Assembly: GCF_014203605.1 (NCBI RefSeq)
Contig: NZ_JACHJJ010000005.1
Span: 62,001 to 126,000, forward strand
DNA: 64,000 nucleotides
Source of the DNA: Thiemannella venezuelensis
GTDB taxonomy: Bacteria; Actinomycetota; Actinomycetes; Streptosporangiales; Streptosporangiaceae
Direction of reading: 5' to 3'
In this document: positions 8,310-17,202 of the stretch, one piece after another
Position numbering within the stretch: position 1 is the first letter of the stretch
Layout: each line of letters begins with the position of its first letter
Notes under the pieces: generated by a model
Seen by the model: only the letters and a program-made list of their open reading frames with translations
Databases searched by the model: none
What the model was told of the DNA's origin: nothing
Program-made: the position numbers and the translations under genes

Positions 8310-9224
8310 ATGCTTCAGCGCGACTACACCACGTCGCAGCTCGACGTCCTCGAAGCAGAGGCCGTCCACATCATGCGTGAGGTGGCGGCGGAGTTCGAAC
8401 GTCCGTGTCTGCTCTTCTCCGGCGGCAAAGACTCCATCGTCATGCTCCGCGTCGCGGAGAAGGCGTTCTGGCCGGCGCCGATCCCGTTCCCGCTGATGCA
8501 CGTGGACACCGGGCACAACTTCCCCGAGGTGATCGAGTTCCGCGACCGGCGGGTCGCCGAGCTGGGCGCGCGGCTGATCGTGGCGTCCGTGCAGGACTCC
8601 ATCGACGCCGGACGGGTGGTCGAGGAGACCGGGCGCCGGGCCTCGCGCAACCGGCTGCAGACCACCACCCTGCTGGACGCGATCGAGGACAACGAGTTCG
8701 ACGCGGTGTTCGGCGGCGCCCGGCGCGACGAGGAGAAGGCCCGCGCCAAGGAGCGGGTGTTCTCCTTCCGCGACGAGTTCGGCCAGTGGGACCCGAAGAA
8801 CCAGCGGCCCGAGCTGTGGAACCTCTACAACGCCAGGCTCCGCAAGGGCGAGAACATCCGGGTGTTCCCGCTGTCCAACTGGACCGAGCTGGACATCTGG
8901 GACTACATCCGCCGCGAGGGCATCGAGATCCCGCCGATCTACTTCGCGCACACCCGCAAGGTGTTCGAGCGCGACGGCATGCTGCTGGCCGACAACCCGT
9001 GGATCACCCGCGGCGAGGACGAGCCGGTCTTCGACGCCGTCGTCCGCTACCGCACGGTGGGCGACGCGACCTGCACCGGGGCGGTGGAGTCGGCGGCCGC
9101 GACGGTCGAGGAGATCATCGAGGAGATCGCCGCCACCCGGATCACCGAGCGCGGCGCCACCCGCGCAGACGACCGCGCCTCCGAGGCCGCGATGGAAGAC
9201 CGCAAGAGGGAAGGCTACTTCTGA
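8310..9224 (+). CDS. cysD: Sulfate adenylyltransferase small subunit CysD
   Basis: Catalytic subunit of heteromeric ATP sulfurylase (ATP + sulfate to APS + PPi). 304 residues, the usual size. The PP-loop SGGKDS is at 37-42, followed by MHVDTGHNFPEVI, FGGARRDEEKARAKER, the RPELWNLYN region and the C-terminal KREGYF. AGGAG lies upstream of the ATG. It overlaps cysN by one base (TGATG), so the two subunits are made together. Confidence 0.97.
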   Translation: MLQRDYTTSQLDVLEAEAVHIMREVAAEFERPCLLFSGGKDSIVMLRVAEKAFWPAPIPFPLMHVDTGHNFPEVIEFRDRRVAELGARLIVASVQDSIDAGRVVEETGRRASRNRLQTTTLLDAIEDNEFDAVFGGARRDEEKARAKERVFSFRDEFGQWDPKNQRPELWNLYNARLRKGENIRVFPLSNWTELDIWDYIRREGIEIPPIYFAHTRKVFERDGMLLADNPWITRGEDEPVFDAVVRYRTVGDATCTGAVESAAATVEEIIEEIAATRITERGATRADDRASEAAMEDRKREGYF

Positions 9225-10486
9225 TGGACATTCTTCGCTTCGCTACGGCGGGAAGCGTCGACGACGGGAAGTCGACCCTCATCGGCCGGCTGCTCTTCGA
9301 CTCCAAGGCGATCTTCGAGGACCAGCTGGAGGCGGTGGAGCGCACCTCCCGCGACCGCGGCACCGAGTACACCGACCTGTCGCTGCTCACCGACGGCCTG
9401 CGGGCCGAGCGTGAGCAGGGCATCACGATCGACGTGGCCTACCGCTACTTCGCCACGCCCAAGCGCAAGTTCATCATCGCCGACACCCCGGGGCACATCC
9501 AGTACACCCGGAACATGGTCACCGGCGCCTCCACCGCGGACCTGGCGATCATCCTGATCGACGCGCGCAAGGGCGTGCTGGAGCAGTCGCGGCGGCACGC
9601 GTTCCTGACGACGCTGCTGCGGGTGCCGCACCTGGTGCTGGCGGTGAACAAGATGGACCTCGTCGACTACTCCCAGGAGCGGTTCGAGGAGATCCGCGAG
9701 GAGTTCACCTCCTTCGCCTCCAAGCTGAACGCGCCCGACCTGACGTTCATCCCGATCTCGGCGCTGAACGGCGACAACGTCGTCTCCCGGTCGGAGAACA
9801 TGCCCTGGTACAACGGCTCGTCGCTCCTGCACCACCTGGAGAACGTGCACATCGCCTCCGACCGGAACCTCGTCGACGTGCGCTTCCCCGTGCAGTACGT
9901 GATCCGCCCGCAGCGGGCCACCGACCCGGCCCTCCACGACTACCGCGGTTACGCGGGCCAGGTCGCCGGGGGCGTGCTGAAGCCCGGTGACGAGGTCGTG
10001 CACCTGCCGTCCGGGCTGAGCACCCGCATCGCCTCGATCGACACCTTCGACGGCCCGGTGGAGGAGGCGTTCCCGCCGATGTCGGTCACCCTCCGGCTGG
10101 AGGACGACATCGACATCTCGCGCGGCGACATGATCTGCCGTCCGAACAACCAGCCGCAGGCCGCCCAGGAGCTGGAGGCGATGGTCTGCTGGATGACCGA
10201 CGCGAGCAAGCTGGGCCCGCGCACCAAGCTGACCATCAAGCACACGACCCGTACGGCCCGCGCGCTCGTGCGGGACCTGCACTACCGGCTGGACGTCAAC
10301 ACCCTGCACCGGGACGAGGCGGCCGCCTCGCTCGGCCTGAACGAGATCGGCAGGGTCTCCCTGCGGGTCACCCAGCCGCTGTTCGTGGACGACTACGCCA
10401 GGAACCGCCTCACCGGCGGCTTCATCCTGGTGGACGAGGCCACCAACAACACCGTCGGAGCCGGGATGATCGTCGAGGCCCGGTAG
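9224..10486 (+). CDS. cysN: Sulfate adenylyltransferase large subunit CysN (GTPase)
   Basis: GTPase subunit that drives APS formation by CysD. 420 residues with G1 GSVDDGKST (10-18), DTPGH (87-91) and NKMD (142-145), followed by EF-Tu-like beta-barrel domains. Unlike CysNC fusions it has no C-terminal APS kinase domain; that activity is encoded separately by cysC at the far end of the locus. The ATG overlaps the cysD stop. A very strong hairpin follows, closing the first operon of the polysaccharide locus. Confidence 0.97.
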   Translation: MDILRFATAGSVDDGKSTLIGRLLFDSKAIFEDQLEAVERTSRDRGTEYTDLSLLTDGLRAEREQGITIDVAYRYFATPKRKFIIADTPGHIQYTRNMVTGASTADLAIILIDARKGVLEQSRRHAFLTTLLRVPHLVLAVNKMDLVDYSQERFEEIREEFTSFASKLNAPDLTFIPISALNGDNVVSRSENMPWYNGSSLLHHLENVHIASDRNLVDVRFPVQYVIRPQRATDPALHDYRGYAGQVAGGVLKPGDEVVHLPSGLSTRIASIDTFDGPVEEAFPPMSVTLRLEDDIDISRGDMICRPNNQPQAAQELEAMVCWMTDASKLGPRTKLTIKHTTRTARALVRDLHYRLDVNTLHRDEAAASLGLNEIGRVSLRVTQPLFVDDYARNRLTGGFILVDEATNNTVGAGMIVEAR

Positions 10487-10505
10487 CCCCGCGGCCCGCT
10501 TCCGG

Positions 10506-10562
10506 ACGCCCGCCGCCTCCGCCCCGTGACGCCTGCCGCCACGGGGCGGAGGCGGCGGGCGT
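10506..10562 (+). terminator. Strong hairpin after cysN
   Basis: Two perfectly complementary 23-nt arms (10506-10528 and 10540-10562) around an 11-nt loop. It is the longest perfect stem I found between genes in the window. Confidence 0.8.
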
Positions 10563-10674
10563 TCCGCTGTACGGGCCCCGACGGCGGACCTCCCCGCGGC
10601 CCTGCCGGGCGGGTGGTGCCTCCCGGCGGCGCTCCCGGCGGGGGCGTCCCGCCGTACGGGGGTAGGTAGATCGT

Positions 10675-10704
10675 TTGACTGTTCTCTGACCGATCAGTTA
10701 CTCT
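10675..10704 (+). promoter_or_regulatory. Promoter of the sulfotransferase-glycosyltransferase operon
   Basis: TTGACT (10675-10680) and TACTCT (10699-10704) are spaced by 18 bp. They resemble a group 1 sigma promoter and lie about 50 nt before the GTG at 10755. GATCG and CGATC flank the -35 region as a possible inverted repeat. Confidence 0.6.
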
Positions 10705-10754
10705 CCGCGCTAGGGTCGGCACGTTCCGTATCCGCTCGGTGAGGATTCGCACCT

Positions 10755-11780
10755 GTGCCTACCAGCCCGTCCCCTGCCCGGGTCGTCTTCCTGGGCGGGC
10801 TCGGCCGCAGCGGGACCACGCTGCTGGAGCGTCTTCTCGGCGAGGTCCCCGGAGTCGCCGCTCTCGGTGAGGTGGCCCATCTCTGGGCCCGGGGGGTGCT
10901 GGCCGACGAGGCCTGCGGGTGCGGCGAGCCGTTCGGAGCCTGCCCGTTCTGGAGGAAGACCGGCGAGCGGGCGTTCGGCGGCTGGTCCGGGGAGCGGGCC
11001 GGGCGGATGCTCGCGCTCGGGCGGCGGGTCGACCGCACGCGGTGGATCCCCGCGCTGGCGCGCCTCCTCGCGGAGGAGCGCGCGGGCGTCGGGACGTGGC
11101 CGCCGGGGGCCCCGGCACCGGACGGCTGGGAACGGCCGGGTGCGGAACCGGGCGTCCGGGCACGGCGGTCCGGCCGCCTCCCGGACCTGGGCGAGTACGC
11201 CGCCGTCTACCGCCGCCTCTACGACGCGGCGGCCGAGGTCGCCGACTGCCCGGTCGTCGTCGACTCCAGCAAGCACGCCTCCCTGGCCTTCTGCCTGGCG
11301 GCGGCGGGGGTCGACGTGCACGTCGTGCACGTCGTGCGCGACCCCCGTGCGGTGGCGCACTCCTGGCAGCGGAGGGTCACGCGTCCCGAGGACGGGACCC
11401 CCATGACCCACTGGTCCCCCGCCCGGACCTCGCTGCACTGGCTGGCCCAGAACCTCGGGCTCGAACTCCTGGCCCGCAGGGGCGTCCCGGTCACCCGGAT
11501 CCGCTACGAGGACCTGCTGGCCGATCCCGCCCGCACGCTCAGGCGGCTGGCCGCCGGGGTCGGCGTCCGGCCGCGGCTGGACTTCCTCCGCTCCGGGACG
11601 GCGGAGCTGTCGGCGGCGCACACCGTCTCCGGCAACCCGATGCGCTTCACGGCCGGCCGCGTCGAGCTGGTGCGGGACGACGGCTGGCGCACCGCCGCCC
11701 CCCTCCGTCACCGCCGCCTGGTCACCGCGCTGACCTGGCCGCTCATGATCAGATACGACTATCCCTGGAGGTTCGCGTGA
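10755..11780 (+). CDS. Sulfotransferase A (PAPS-dependent)
   Basis: 341 residues of the sulfotransferase family. The 5'-phosphosulfate-binding loop is GLGRSGTTLLERLL (15-28), and the 3'-phosphate-binding segment is HVVHVVRDPRAVAHSWQRR in mid-protein. The later RYEDLLADPARTLRRLA is also typical of carbohydrate sulfotransferases. It is the first gene of a four-base-overlap operon with a glycosyltransferase and a WecG-type enzyme, so its acceptor is probably the glycan made here. The GTG at 10755 has GAGGA upstream. No signal peptide is seen, so it should act in the cytoplasm where PAPS is. The acceptor sugar is unknown. Confidence 0.88.
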   Translation: MPTSPSPARVVFLGGLGRSGTTLLERLLGEVPGVAALGEVAHLWARGVLADEACGCGEPFGACPFWRKTGERAFGGWSGERAGRMLALGRRVDRTRWIPALARLLAEERAGVGTWPPGAPAPDGWERPGAEPGVRARRSGRLPDLGEYAAVYRRLYDAAAEVADCPVVVDSSKHASLAFCLAAAGVDVHVVHVVRDPRAVAHSWQRRVTRPEDGTPMTHWSPARTSLHWLAQNLGLELLARRGVPVTRIRYEDLLADPARTLRRLAAGVGVRPRLDFLRSGTAELSAAHTVSGNPMRFTAGRVELVRDDGWRTAAPLRHRRLVTALTWPLMIRYDYPWRFA

Positions 11781-12718
11781 ACCCATCGGTGGGCGTGGTC
11801 ATCCCCACGCGAGGACACCGGCCCGACCAGTTGCGAGCGGCGGTGAGTGCCGCGCTCGAGCAGGACTACCCGGGTTCCGTCGAGATCGTCGTGGTCGTCG
11901 ACGGCGACGAGCCCGCGCCGGTCGCGGACCAACTGGGAGACCTCCTGGCCGGCCGGGCGATGGCGATCCGGGAGAAGAACCCGCCGGCGCGGGTGGTCCG
12001 CGTGCTGGGCAACCGGTTCAGCCCGGGCCTGCCGGGCACCCGCAACACCGGCATCGCCGCCCTCGGCACCGACCTGGTGGGCTTCTGCGACGACGACGAC
12101 CGGTGGCTGCCGGGCAAGCTGGCCGCCCAGATCGAGGCGCTGGAGGAGGAGCCGGAGGCGGAGTTCGCCAGCTGCGCCATCGAGGTGGAGTACGGCTCCC
12201 GCCGCGTCCCCCGCCTCGCGGGGACCTGCCGGGTGACCCACGAGCACCTGGTGCGCTCGCGCATGGTGATGGTCCACTCCTCGACGTTCCTGTTCCGGCA
12301 CGGTTCGGCCTGGGTGGACGAGAGTGCCCCGGGCGGCCAGAACGAGGACTGGGACCTGGCCCTGCGCGCCGCCGGGCGCCGCCCGATCGTGCACGTGGAC
12401 CGCCCGCTGGTGCGGGTGCGCTGGGGCGGATCGACGTACGCGACCCGCTGGACCGACCGGATCGCCGGACTCGAGTGGATGCTCGCCCGCCATCCCGAGC
12501 TGGCCGTGGACCGGCGTGGCGCGGCGCGGGTCTACGGCCAGCTCGCCTTCCACCATGCTGCGCTCGGCCACCGCAGGGAGGCCGGCCGATGGGCCTGGCG
12601 GGCGTTCACCGCCAGGCGCGGCGAACCCCGTGCCCCGATCGCGCTCGCCGTGGCCATGGGCCTGGTGCCCGCGCGGGCCGTGCTCAGCCGGTTGCACCAC
12701 CGCGGACACGGCATCTGA
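11777..12718 (+). CDS. GT-A fold glycosyltransferase, family 2
   Basis: 313 residues. VGVVIPTRGHRPDQLRAAV at the N-terminus, VVVVDGDEP and GFCDDDDRWLPGKLAAQ (DxD region) mark a GT2-type inverting glycosyltransferase. The conserved GQNEDWDLALRAA stands for the ED of the catalytic base region. The GTG start overlaps the stop of the sulfotransferase gene (GTGA), with GGAGG upstream, and the stop overlaps the next ATG. Donor and acceptor cannot be read from sequence. Confidence 0.9.
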   Translation: MNPSVGVVIPTRGHRPDQLRAAVSAALEQDYPGSVEIVVVVDGDEPAPVADQLGDLLAGRAMAIREKNPPARVVRVLGNRFSPGLPGTRNTGIAALGTDLVGFCDDDDRWLPGKLAAQIEALEEEPEAEFASCAIEVEYGSRRVPRLAGTCRVTHEHLVRSRMVMVHSSTFLFRHGSAWVDESAPGGQNEDWDLALRAAGRRPIVHVDRPLVRVRWGGSTYATRWTDRIAGLEWMLARHPELAVDRRGAARVYGQLAFHHAALGHRREAGRWAWRAFTARRGEPRAPIALAVAMGLVPARAVLSRLHHRGHGI

Positions 12719-13737
12719 TGCGGGCGGTGATCGGCGACGCCTCCACAGTGATCGGCTACCGCCCCACGGCGATCGGCTACCGCCCCACCGCGGTCGGCTA
12801 CGGCCCCGCGATGATCCACGGCGCTTACCGGGCCGCCGGCCGCCCGGCCGCGGTCGCCGGCCGGGCGACCGCCTCGGCCGGCGGCAAGGGCGCGCCCGCC
12901 GGGCGCGGCGCGATCGGGCCGATGGTCCCCCGGCCGCGGCAGCGGCCGCGGCTGGACAAGGCCACACGCAGGCGGCTCCGGCGGCGCGTGTCCGTGGCGG
13001 GGGTCGCGATCGACCCGATGACCGAGGGCGAGGTGGTCGACCATGTGGTCGCCGCGCTGAAGCGCGGAGAGGGCGGCCACATCGTCACCCCGAACGTCGA
13101 CATCTGCCGGGCGGTCGCCCGCGACGCCGGGCTGCGCGAGATCCTCGGGAGCGCCGACCTCGTGCTGGCCGACGGGATGCCGCTGGTGTGGGCGGCGCGG
13201 CTGCTGCGCGCCCCGGTCCCGGCCCGGGTCACCGGCGCCGACCTGATCTGGTCCCTGTCGGAGGCCGCGGCCTTCTACCGCTACCCGGTCTACCTGCTGG
13301 GCGGGCCGCCGGGTGTGGCCAGGCAGGCGGCCGCCCGGCTCATCGCCCGGAACCCGGCGCTGATCGTGGCCGGGGTGGACGCGCCGCCGTACGGGTTCGA
13401 GGACTCTCCCGAGGACTGCGCCCGGGTCAGGGAGGCGGTCCTGGCCGCGGCCCCCCGCGTGGTCTTCGTCGGGCTCGGCTTCCCCAAGCAGGACCGGCTC
13501 ATCGCCTCGCTGCGCGAGGACCTGCCCGGCACCTGGTTCGTCGGCTGCGGGTCGGCCATCGCCTTCGCCGCGGGCACGGTGTCCCGGGCGCCCGAATGGA
13601 TGCGGCGCAGCGGCCTGGAGTGGCTCTTCCGGCTGCTCAGCGAGCCGCGCAGGCTGGCCAGGCGCTACCTGGCCGACGACCTGCCGTTCGCGCTGAAGCT
13701 GCTCACCGTCTCCCTGGTGAAGCGGCTGTTCTCCTGA
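12718..13737 (+). CDS. WecG/TagA/CpsF family glycosyltransferase with a repeat-bearing N-terminal extension
   Basis: Residues from about 92 on form a WecG/TagA domain (GT26), which transfers a ManNAc- or ManNAcA-type sugar to a lipid-linked acceptor. Seen: VAGVAIDPMTEGEVVDHVV, IVTPNVDICRAVARD, DLVLADGMPLVWAARLL, RVTGADLIWSL, VFVGLGFPKQDRLI, and the C-terminal GLEWLFRLLSEPRRLARRYL. The family normally starts near residue 90. Here 339 residues are read if the ATG at 12718, overlapping the upstream stop, is used. The extension contains three 7-residue repeats of the (V/A)IGYRPT type and a Gly/Ala/Arg-rich linker. Internal ATGs at about 12811 and 12921 are possible starts, but neither has a clear RBS. 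Confidence 0.87.
   Translation: MRAVIGDASTVIGYRPTAIGYRPTAVGYGPAMIHGAYRAAGRPAAVAGRATASAGGKGAPAGRGAIGPMVPRPRQRPRLDKATRRRLRRRVSVAGVAIDPMTEGEVVDHVVAALKRGEGGHIVTPNVDICRAVARDAGLREILGSADLVLADGMPLVWAARLLRAPVPARVTGADLIWSLSEAAAFYRYPVYLLGGPPGVARQAAARLIARNPALIVAGVDAPPYGFEDSPEDCARVREAVLAAAPRVVFVGLGFPKQDRLIASLREDLPGTWFVGCGSAIAFAAGTVSRAPEWMRRSGLEWLFRLLSEPRRLARRYLADDLPFALKLLTVSLVKRLFS
12748..12810 (+). repeat. Three tandem 21-bp repeats in the WecG-type gene
   Basis: Units at 12748-12768, 12769-12789 and 12790-12810 share the core ATCGGCTACCGCCCCAC with few differences. They are in frame with the gene and encode VIGYRPT, AIGYRPT and AVGYGPA. Confidence 0.85.
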
Positions 13738-13758
13738 GATCCGGCCGGGCGGCCCGCC

Positions 13759-13779
13759 GAGGCCGCCGAGTGCGGCCTC
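13759..13779. terminator. Bidirectional hairpin between convergent arms
   Basis: GAGGCCGC (13759-13766) and GCGGCCTC (13772-13779) pair perfectly with a 5-nt loop, between the stop codons of the WecG-type gene and the convergent sulfotransferase B gene. Confidence 0.5.
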
Positions 13780-13824
13780 CGACGGCCTTCCGCGTGTCCG
13801 GGCCGTCCACGCCCCCCGCGGGCC

Positions 13825-14730
13825 TCAGGCGTAGGCCAGTTCCCTGACCCGCCGGGCCTCGTCCGGAGTCAGGCGGGCACGGGCCTCGGCCAGGGCCCGG
13901 CGGGAGTCCATCGGCCGGTAGGCCGTACGGGACAGGCCGTGCCAGGCGAAACCGCCGGCGGTGGAGCCGGGGGCGGTGCAGGCGCGGCGGACGCGCCGTT
14001 CGGCGCGGGGGGACCAGGTCAGACCGGCCCAGCCGTACAGGCGGCGGAAGCCCGCCACGGGGTCGGCGGCCAGATCCTCGTAGCGGACCACCAGGATCCC
14101 CGGATGCCGCGCGGCCAGGTCGGCGGTGACGGCGCGGGCGGTCCGCCAGAGGGCGGCGGCCTTGGCCAGGCGGTCCTGCGAGTCCAGCAGCGGGCGCAGC
14201 TCCTCCACGCGGGGATGGTCCCGGACCAGCCGCGGTTGATCCAGCAGCTCGCGGAAGTGCACCGTCCAGCCGAGCCGCTGCCAGCTACCGGTGAACGCCA
14301 CCGGGTCGCGGACCAGGACGACCACCCGGCAGCCGAGCCGCTCGGCGAACCAGCCCGCGGAGAGCAGCGCGAACGGGTCGTCGAGCAGCGCCCGGCGGCC
14401 GGTCAGCCGCCCGAAGGTGAACGCGGTGCCGTACCGGACCATCCGTGCCAGATCGTACGGCGCGCGGTTGCGGCGGAGCTCGGCGAGGAACCGGTAGCGC
14501 AGCGCCACGGTGTCGGTGAAGGCCCGCAGCCACACTCCGTCGTCGTCGGCGCTGATGTACTGGAAGCGGTGGGTGACCTCGGCGTCGAGCACGCCGGGGG
14601 AGCGGCCGGGGCGGGGCAGCGGGTTGAGCGGCTCGTTGACGTAGACCAGCTCGCCGCCCGCCGAGAGCATCTTCCCGGTCCAGCTGGTCCCGCTCCTGGG
14701 CAGACCGGTCACGAGCAGCGGGGCGGTCAT
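13825..14730 (-). CDS. Sulfotransferase B (PAPS-dependent)
   Basis: 301 residues. LLVTGLPRSGTSWTGKML (5-22) is the 5'-phosphosulfate loop and VVVLVRDPVAFTGSWQRLGW the 3'-phosphate-binding segment; VRYEDLAADPVAGFRRLYGW follows. The C-terminal region is unlike that of sulfotransferases A and C, so it is not a recent copy of either. The ATG at 14730 has GGAGG 6 nt upstream and overlaps the stop of the flippase gene by 4 nt. It is the last gene of the leftward arm. Confidence 0.87.
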   Translation of the reverse strand: MTAPLLVTGLPRSGTSWTGKMLSAGGELVYVNEPLNPLPRPGRSPGVLDAEVTHRFQYISADDDGVWLRAFTDTVALRYRFLAELRRNRAPYDLARMVRYGTAFTFGRLTGRRALLDDPFALLSAGWFAERLGCRVVVLVRDPVAFTGSWQRLGWTVHFRELLDQPRLVRDHPRVEELRPLLDSQDRLAKAAALWRTARAVTADLAARHPGILVVRYEDLAADPVAGFRRLYGWAGLTWSPRAERRVRRACTAPGSTAGGFAWHGLSRTAYRPMDSRRALAEARARLTPDEARRVRELAYA

Positions 14731-16280
14731 CGGGGCCTCCGGGGTGCGTGCCCGGCAGATCCGCCGGGGATGTCGGGGATGTCCGGGCTGCTGGGGGTGC
14801 CGGGAGTGGGCGGGCGCAGCCGGGGGACGCAGGCGGCCGCCGTGTGGGCGCCGAAGGGGCGCAGGCCGTAGCGGCGGTGGATCTGCCAGAGCGGGAGCAG
14901 GTTCTTCACCAGCACGCCGCCGGACCAGCCCAGGGCGGCGCCGAGCGCGCCGTGCGCCGGGATCAGCGCCACGTCCAGCGCCACGGTCACGGCCACGGCG
15001 GCCAGCAGGTTCGCGAGGCTGAGCCGGGTGTGCCCGGCGGCGGTCAGGATCACGTCGGCCATGCCGCAGGCGGTGGCGAGCGCCATCGTGGCGGACAGCA
15101 CGAGCGCGACCGGGACTCCGGAGGCGTAGCCGCCGTCCCCGCTCCCGCCGCCGAACAGTCCCAGCAGCCACGGCGCGAGCGCGGCGTACCCCAGCCAGAC
15201 CGGCCAGGTCAGCAGCACCAGCCACGCGGTGGTGCTCTGGTAGAGCTCGCGGGCGTGCGGCAGGTCGCCTCCGGCCAGCGCGCGTACCAGGCGGGGCTGC
15301 GCCGCCTGGGCCAGCCCCTGCCCGGCGAGCTGGCCGACGATCTTGAACCGGGTGGCGGCGGTGTAGACCGCGGCCTCGACCGGCCCGGCGAGCACCGCGA
15401 CGATCACTACGTCGAGCCGCTGGAACACCGCCTGGACCGCCGCGGCCGCCGACCTCGGCCAGAGGTGGCGCCAGAGGCCGTGCGCGGTGCCGGGCGGGTA
15501 CGGCTCGCGGGGCAGCAGCCGGCGCAGCCGGGCCGCGGCCAGCAGCAGGACCGGCAGGTACGGCAGCGCCCAGGCCGCCACGAGCAGCCAGGGCAGGTCG
15601 GCGGGTCCCGGCCACGGCACGTCCCGGCCGGACCCGGTGCCCCCTGGGGCCGGAGCGGGGGCGCCCGGAGCCGGGGCGTCGGGCGGGACGGCGGCGGCCG
15701 CGACCACCAGACCGACGAGGAGCAGCTGGCCCGCCGGACGCAGGATCCCGTCCAGCACGACCGTCGGCCGCATCTCTCCGAAGCCGCGGGTCGCCGCGAC
15801 CAGGACGTCGGCGCACACGACGACGGGAAGGGCCAGGGCCAGCACCCGGACGGCGCCGGGGGTGCCCGCCACTCCGGCGATCTCCTCGGCCCAGACGAGG
15901 GCGGCGGCCGCGACGGCGGCCGACAGGGTGAGGACCGGGATGAGGGCCGCGCGGACATGACCGGACGGGCCCGGGCTCCGCGGCGGGCCGGACGGGTCGC
16001 GCCGCGCCGGACCGGATCCTTCCGGGCGGCCGGAGAGGCGGTCCCGGGCGATGACGTGGACCAGGCCGTTGCCGGTGTCCAGGCGCAGGACGCCCGCGGC
16101 CATCAGGCAGAGCGCGGTCGCGGCGAAGAACGAGCCGGCCGCCTCCTGACCGGCTCCCCGGGTGACCAGCACGACCACCGCGAACTGCGCGGCCGCGCTG
16201 ACCCCGGCTCCGGCCAGTCCCGCCAGCCCGCGCCCGGCGAGCCCGCCGAGCCGCGTCCGCGCGGCCGTCACCGCCGGCAC
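14727..16280 (-). CDS. Wzx-like polysaccharide flippase
   Basis: 517 residues of a multi-pass membrane protein of the MOP/polysaccharide transporter type. It has about 12-14 hydrophobic stretches, beginning with GVSAAAQFAVVVLVTRGAG and including RLDVVIVAVLAGPVEAAVYTAATRF, a common Wzx pattern. The family moves lipid-linked repeat units across the membrane. Proline- and glycine-rich loops at about 85-105 and 205-225 and a Pro-rich C-terminal tail are unusual. The start is a GTG at 16280 with no clear RBS, so the exact N-terminus is uncertain. Confidence 0.85.
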   Translation of the reverse strand: MPAVTAARTRLGGLAGRGLAGLAGAGVSAAAQFAVVVLVTRGAGQEAAGSFFAATALCLMAAGVLRLDTGNGLVHVIARDRLSGRPEGSGPARRDPSGPPRSPGPSGHVRAALIPVLTLSAAVAAAALVWAEEIAGVAGTPGAVRVLALALPVVVCADVLVAATRGFGEMRPTVVLDGILRPAGQLLLVGLVVAAAAVPPDAPAPGAPAPAPGGTGSGRDVPWPGPADLPWLLVAAWALPYLPVLLLAAARLRRLLPREPYPPGTAHGLWRHLWPRSAAAAVQAVFQRLDVVIVAVLAGPVEAAVYTAATRFKIVGQLAGQGLAQAAQPRLVRALAGGDLPHARELYQSTTAWLVLLTWPVWLGYAALAPWLLGLFGGGSGDGGYASGVPVALVLSATMALATACGMADVILTAAGHTRLSLANLLAAVAVTVALDVALIPAHGALGAALGWSGGVLVKNLLPLWQIHRRYGLRPFGAHTAAACVPRLRPPTPGTPSSPDIPDIPGGSAGHAPRRPR

Positions 16281-16335
16281 GGGGGCCGCGGCGCGGACCG
16301 CGCCGCCGGCGGAGTCCCGCGCAGGGGTGCGGCGG

Positions 16336-17202
16336 TCACCGCCGCCACGAGGGCTCCGCGCCGAGCCAGCGGGTCAGCAGGGCGTCGGACTCCTCGAAGC
16401 GTCCGGCCAGCTCCCGGCGGAGCGACTCCGGCATGGGGGAGGGCCGGGACCGGGCGTTGTGCCGCTCGAACACCGGCTCGCCGATGTGCGGCAGTCCGAG
16501 GAACTCCAGCACCCGGTCGTGGACGGCCTCCGGCCGGGCGAAGAACATCCCGCTGTCCAGCACGAGCAGCCGCTCCCGGCCGACCAGCCGCTCCACCCGG
16601 GCGAGCTGCTCGGCGTAGCGGCCCCGGGCCAGGTAGGCGTGGTGGCGGTGGGCGTGGCTGGTGGCGTGGGGAGAGGCGATCAGGGCGTCCGCCGCCCCGG
16701 CCAGCCGCTCCTCCTCCAGCTCCACCGCCCTGGCGAAGGAGGTCTCGGTCTCGAACCCCCGCGCCAGCTCGTGGGCGTGCGCCGAGAACGCGCGCTCGAC
16801 CGGGTCGCGGACCAGCGCGATCAGTTTCACGCCCGGCAGGTCCTCGGCGATCCGGGAGGCGGCCAGGGGGTGGAACAGGTAGTAGGGCGCGGACTCGAAG
16901 GACTGGGGGCGGTAGCCGTACCGGTGGGTGAGGCGGGAGACCGTGGCGTGCAGCGGGAAGTGGGCCCGGTACCAGGGCAGGCCGCGGTCGTAGGCGACGT
17001 CGAAGTAGTGCACGCCCTTGCGCAGGACGGGCTTGAGGATCAGCGGGTGCTGCGCGAGCGCCCGGTAGAGCGAGGTCGTGCCGGAGCGCTGCGCCCCGGT
17101 GATCAGGAAGGAGGGCAGGACGCGGTTCCCGGCGCTGAGACGTCCCGCGGCCAGTGACGCCGCGTGGACGGAGCGCTTCAGCGTGGGCATCACGGCAGGC
17201 AT
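16336..17202 (-). CDS. Sulfotransferase C (heparan-sulfotransferase-like)
   Basis: 288 residues. FLITGAQRSGTTSLYRAL (32-49) is the PAPS loop; KGVHYFDVAYDRGLPWYRAHFP and LIALVRDPVERAFSAHAHE follow. These resemble the NDST/heparan sulfate sulfotransferase domain (K..HYFD, RDP..RA.S), which points to a glycan acceptor. It differs clearly from sulfotransferases A and B. The ATG at 17202, with AGGAGG 10 nt upstream, overlaps the stop of the kinase gene by one base; a second ATG at 17190 is possible. It lies between the kinase and flippase genes. Confidence 0.9.
   Translation of the reverse strand: MPAVMPTLKRSVHAASLAAGRLSAGNRVLPSFLITGAQRSGTTSLYRALAQHPLILKPVLRKGVHYFDVAYDRGLPWYRAHFPLHATVSRLTHRYGYRPQSFESAPYYLFHPLAASRIAEDLPGVKLIALVRDPVERAFSAHAHELARGFETETSFARAVELEEERLAGAADALIASPHATSHAHRHHAYLARGRYAEQLARVERLVGRERLLVLDSGMFFARPEAVHDRVLEFLGLPHIGEPVFERHNARSRPSPMPESLRRELAGRFEESDALLTRWLGAEPSWRR

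Noticed and set aside
12748-12810. Tandem repeats considered as a CRISPR array
   Set aside because: Units are contiguous, in frame and without spacers; they are coding repeats.
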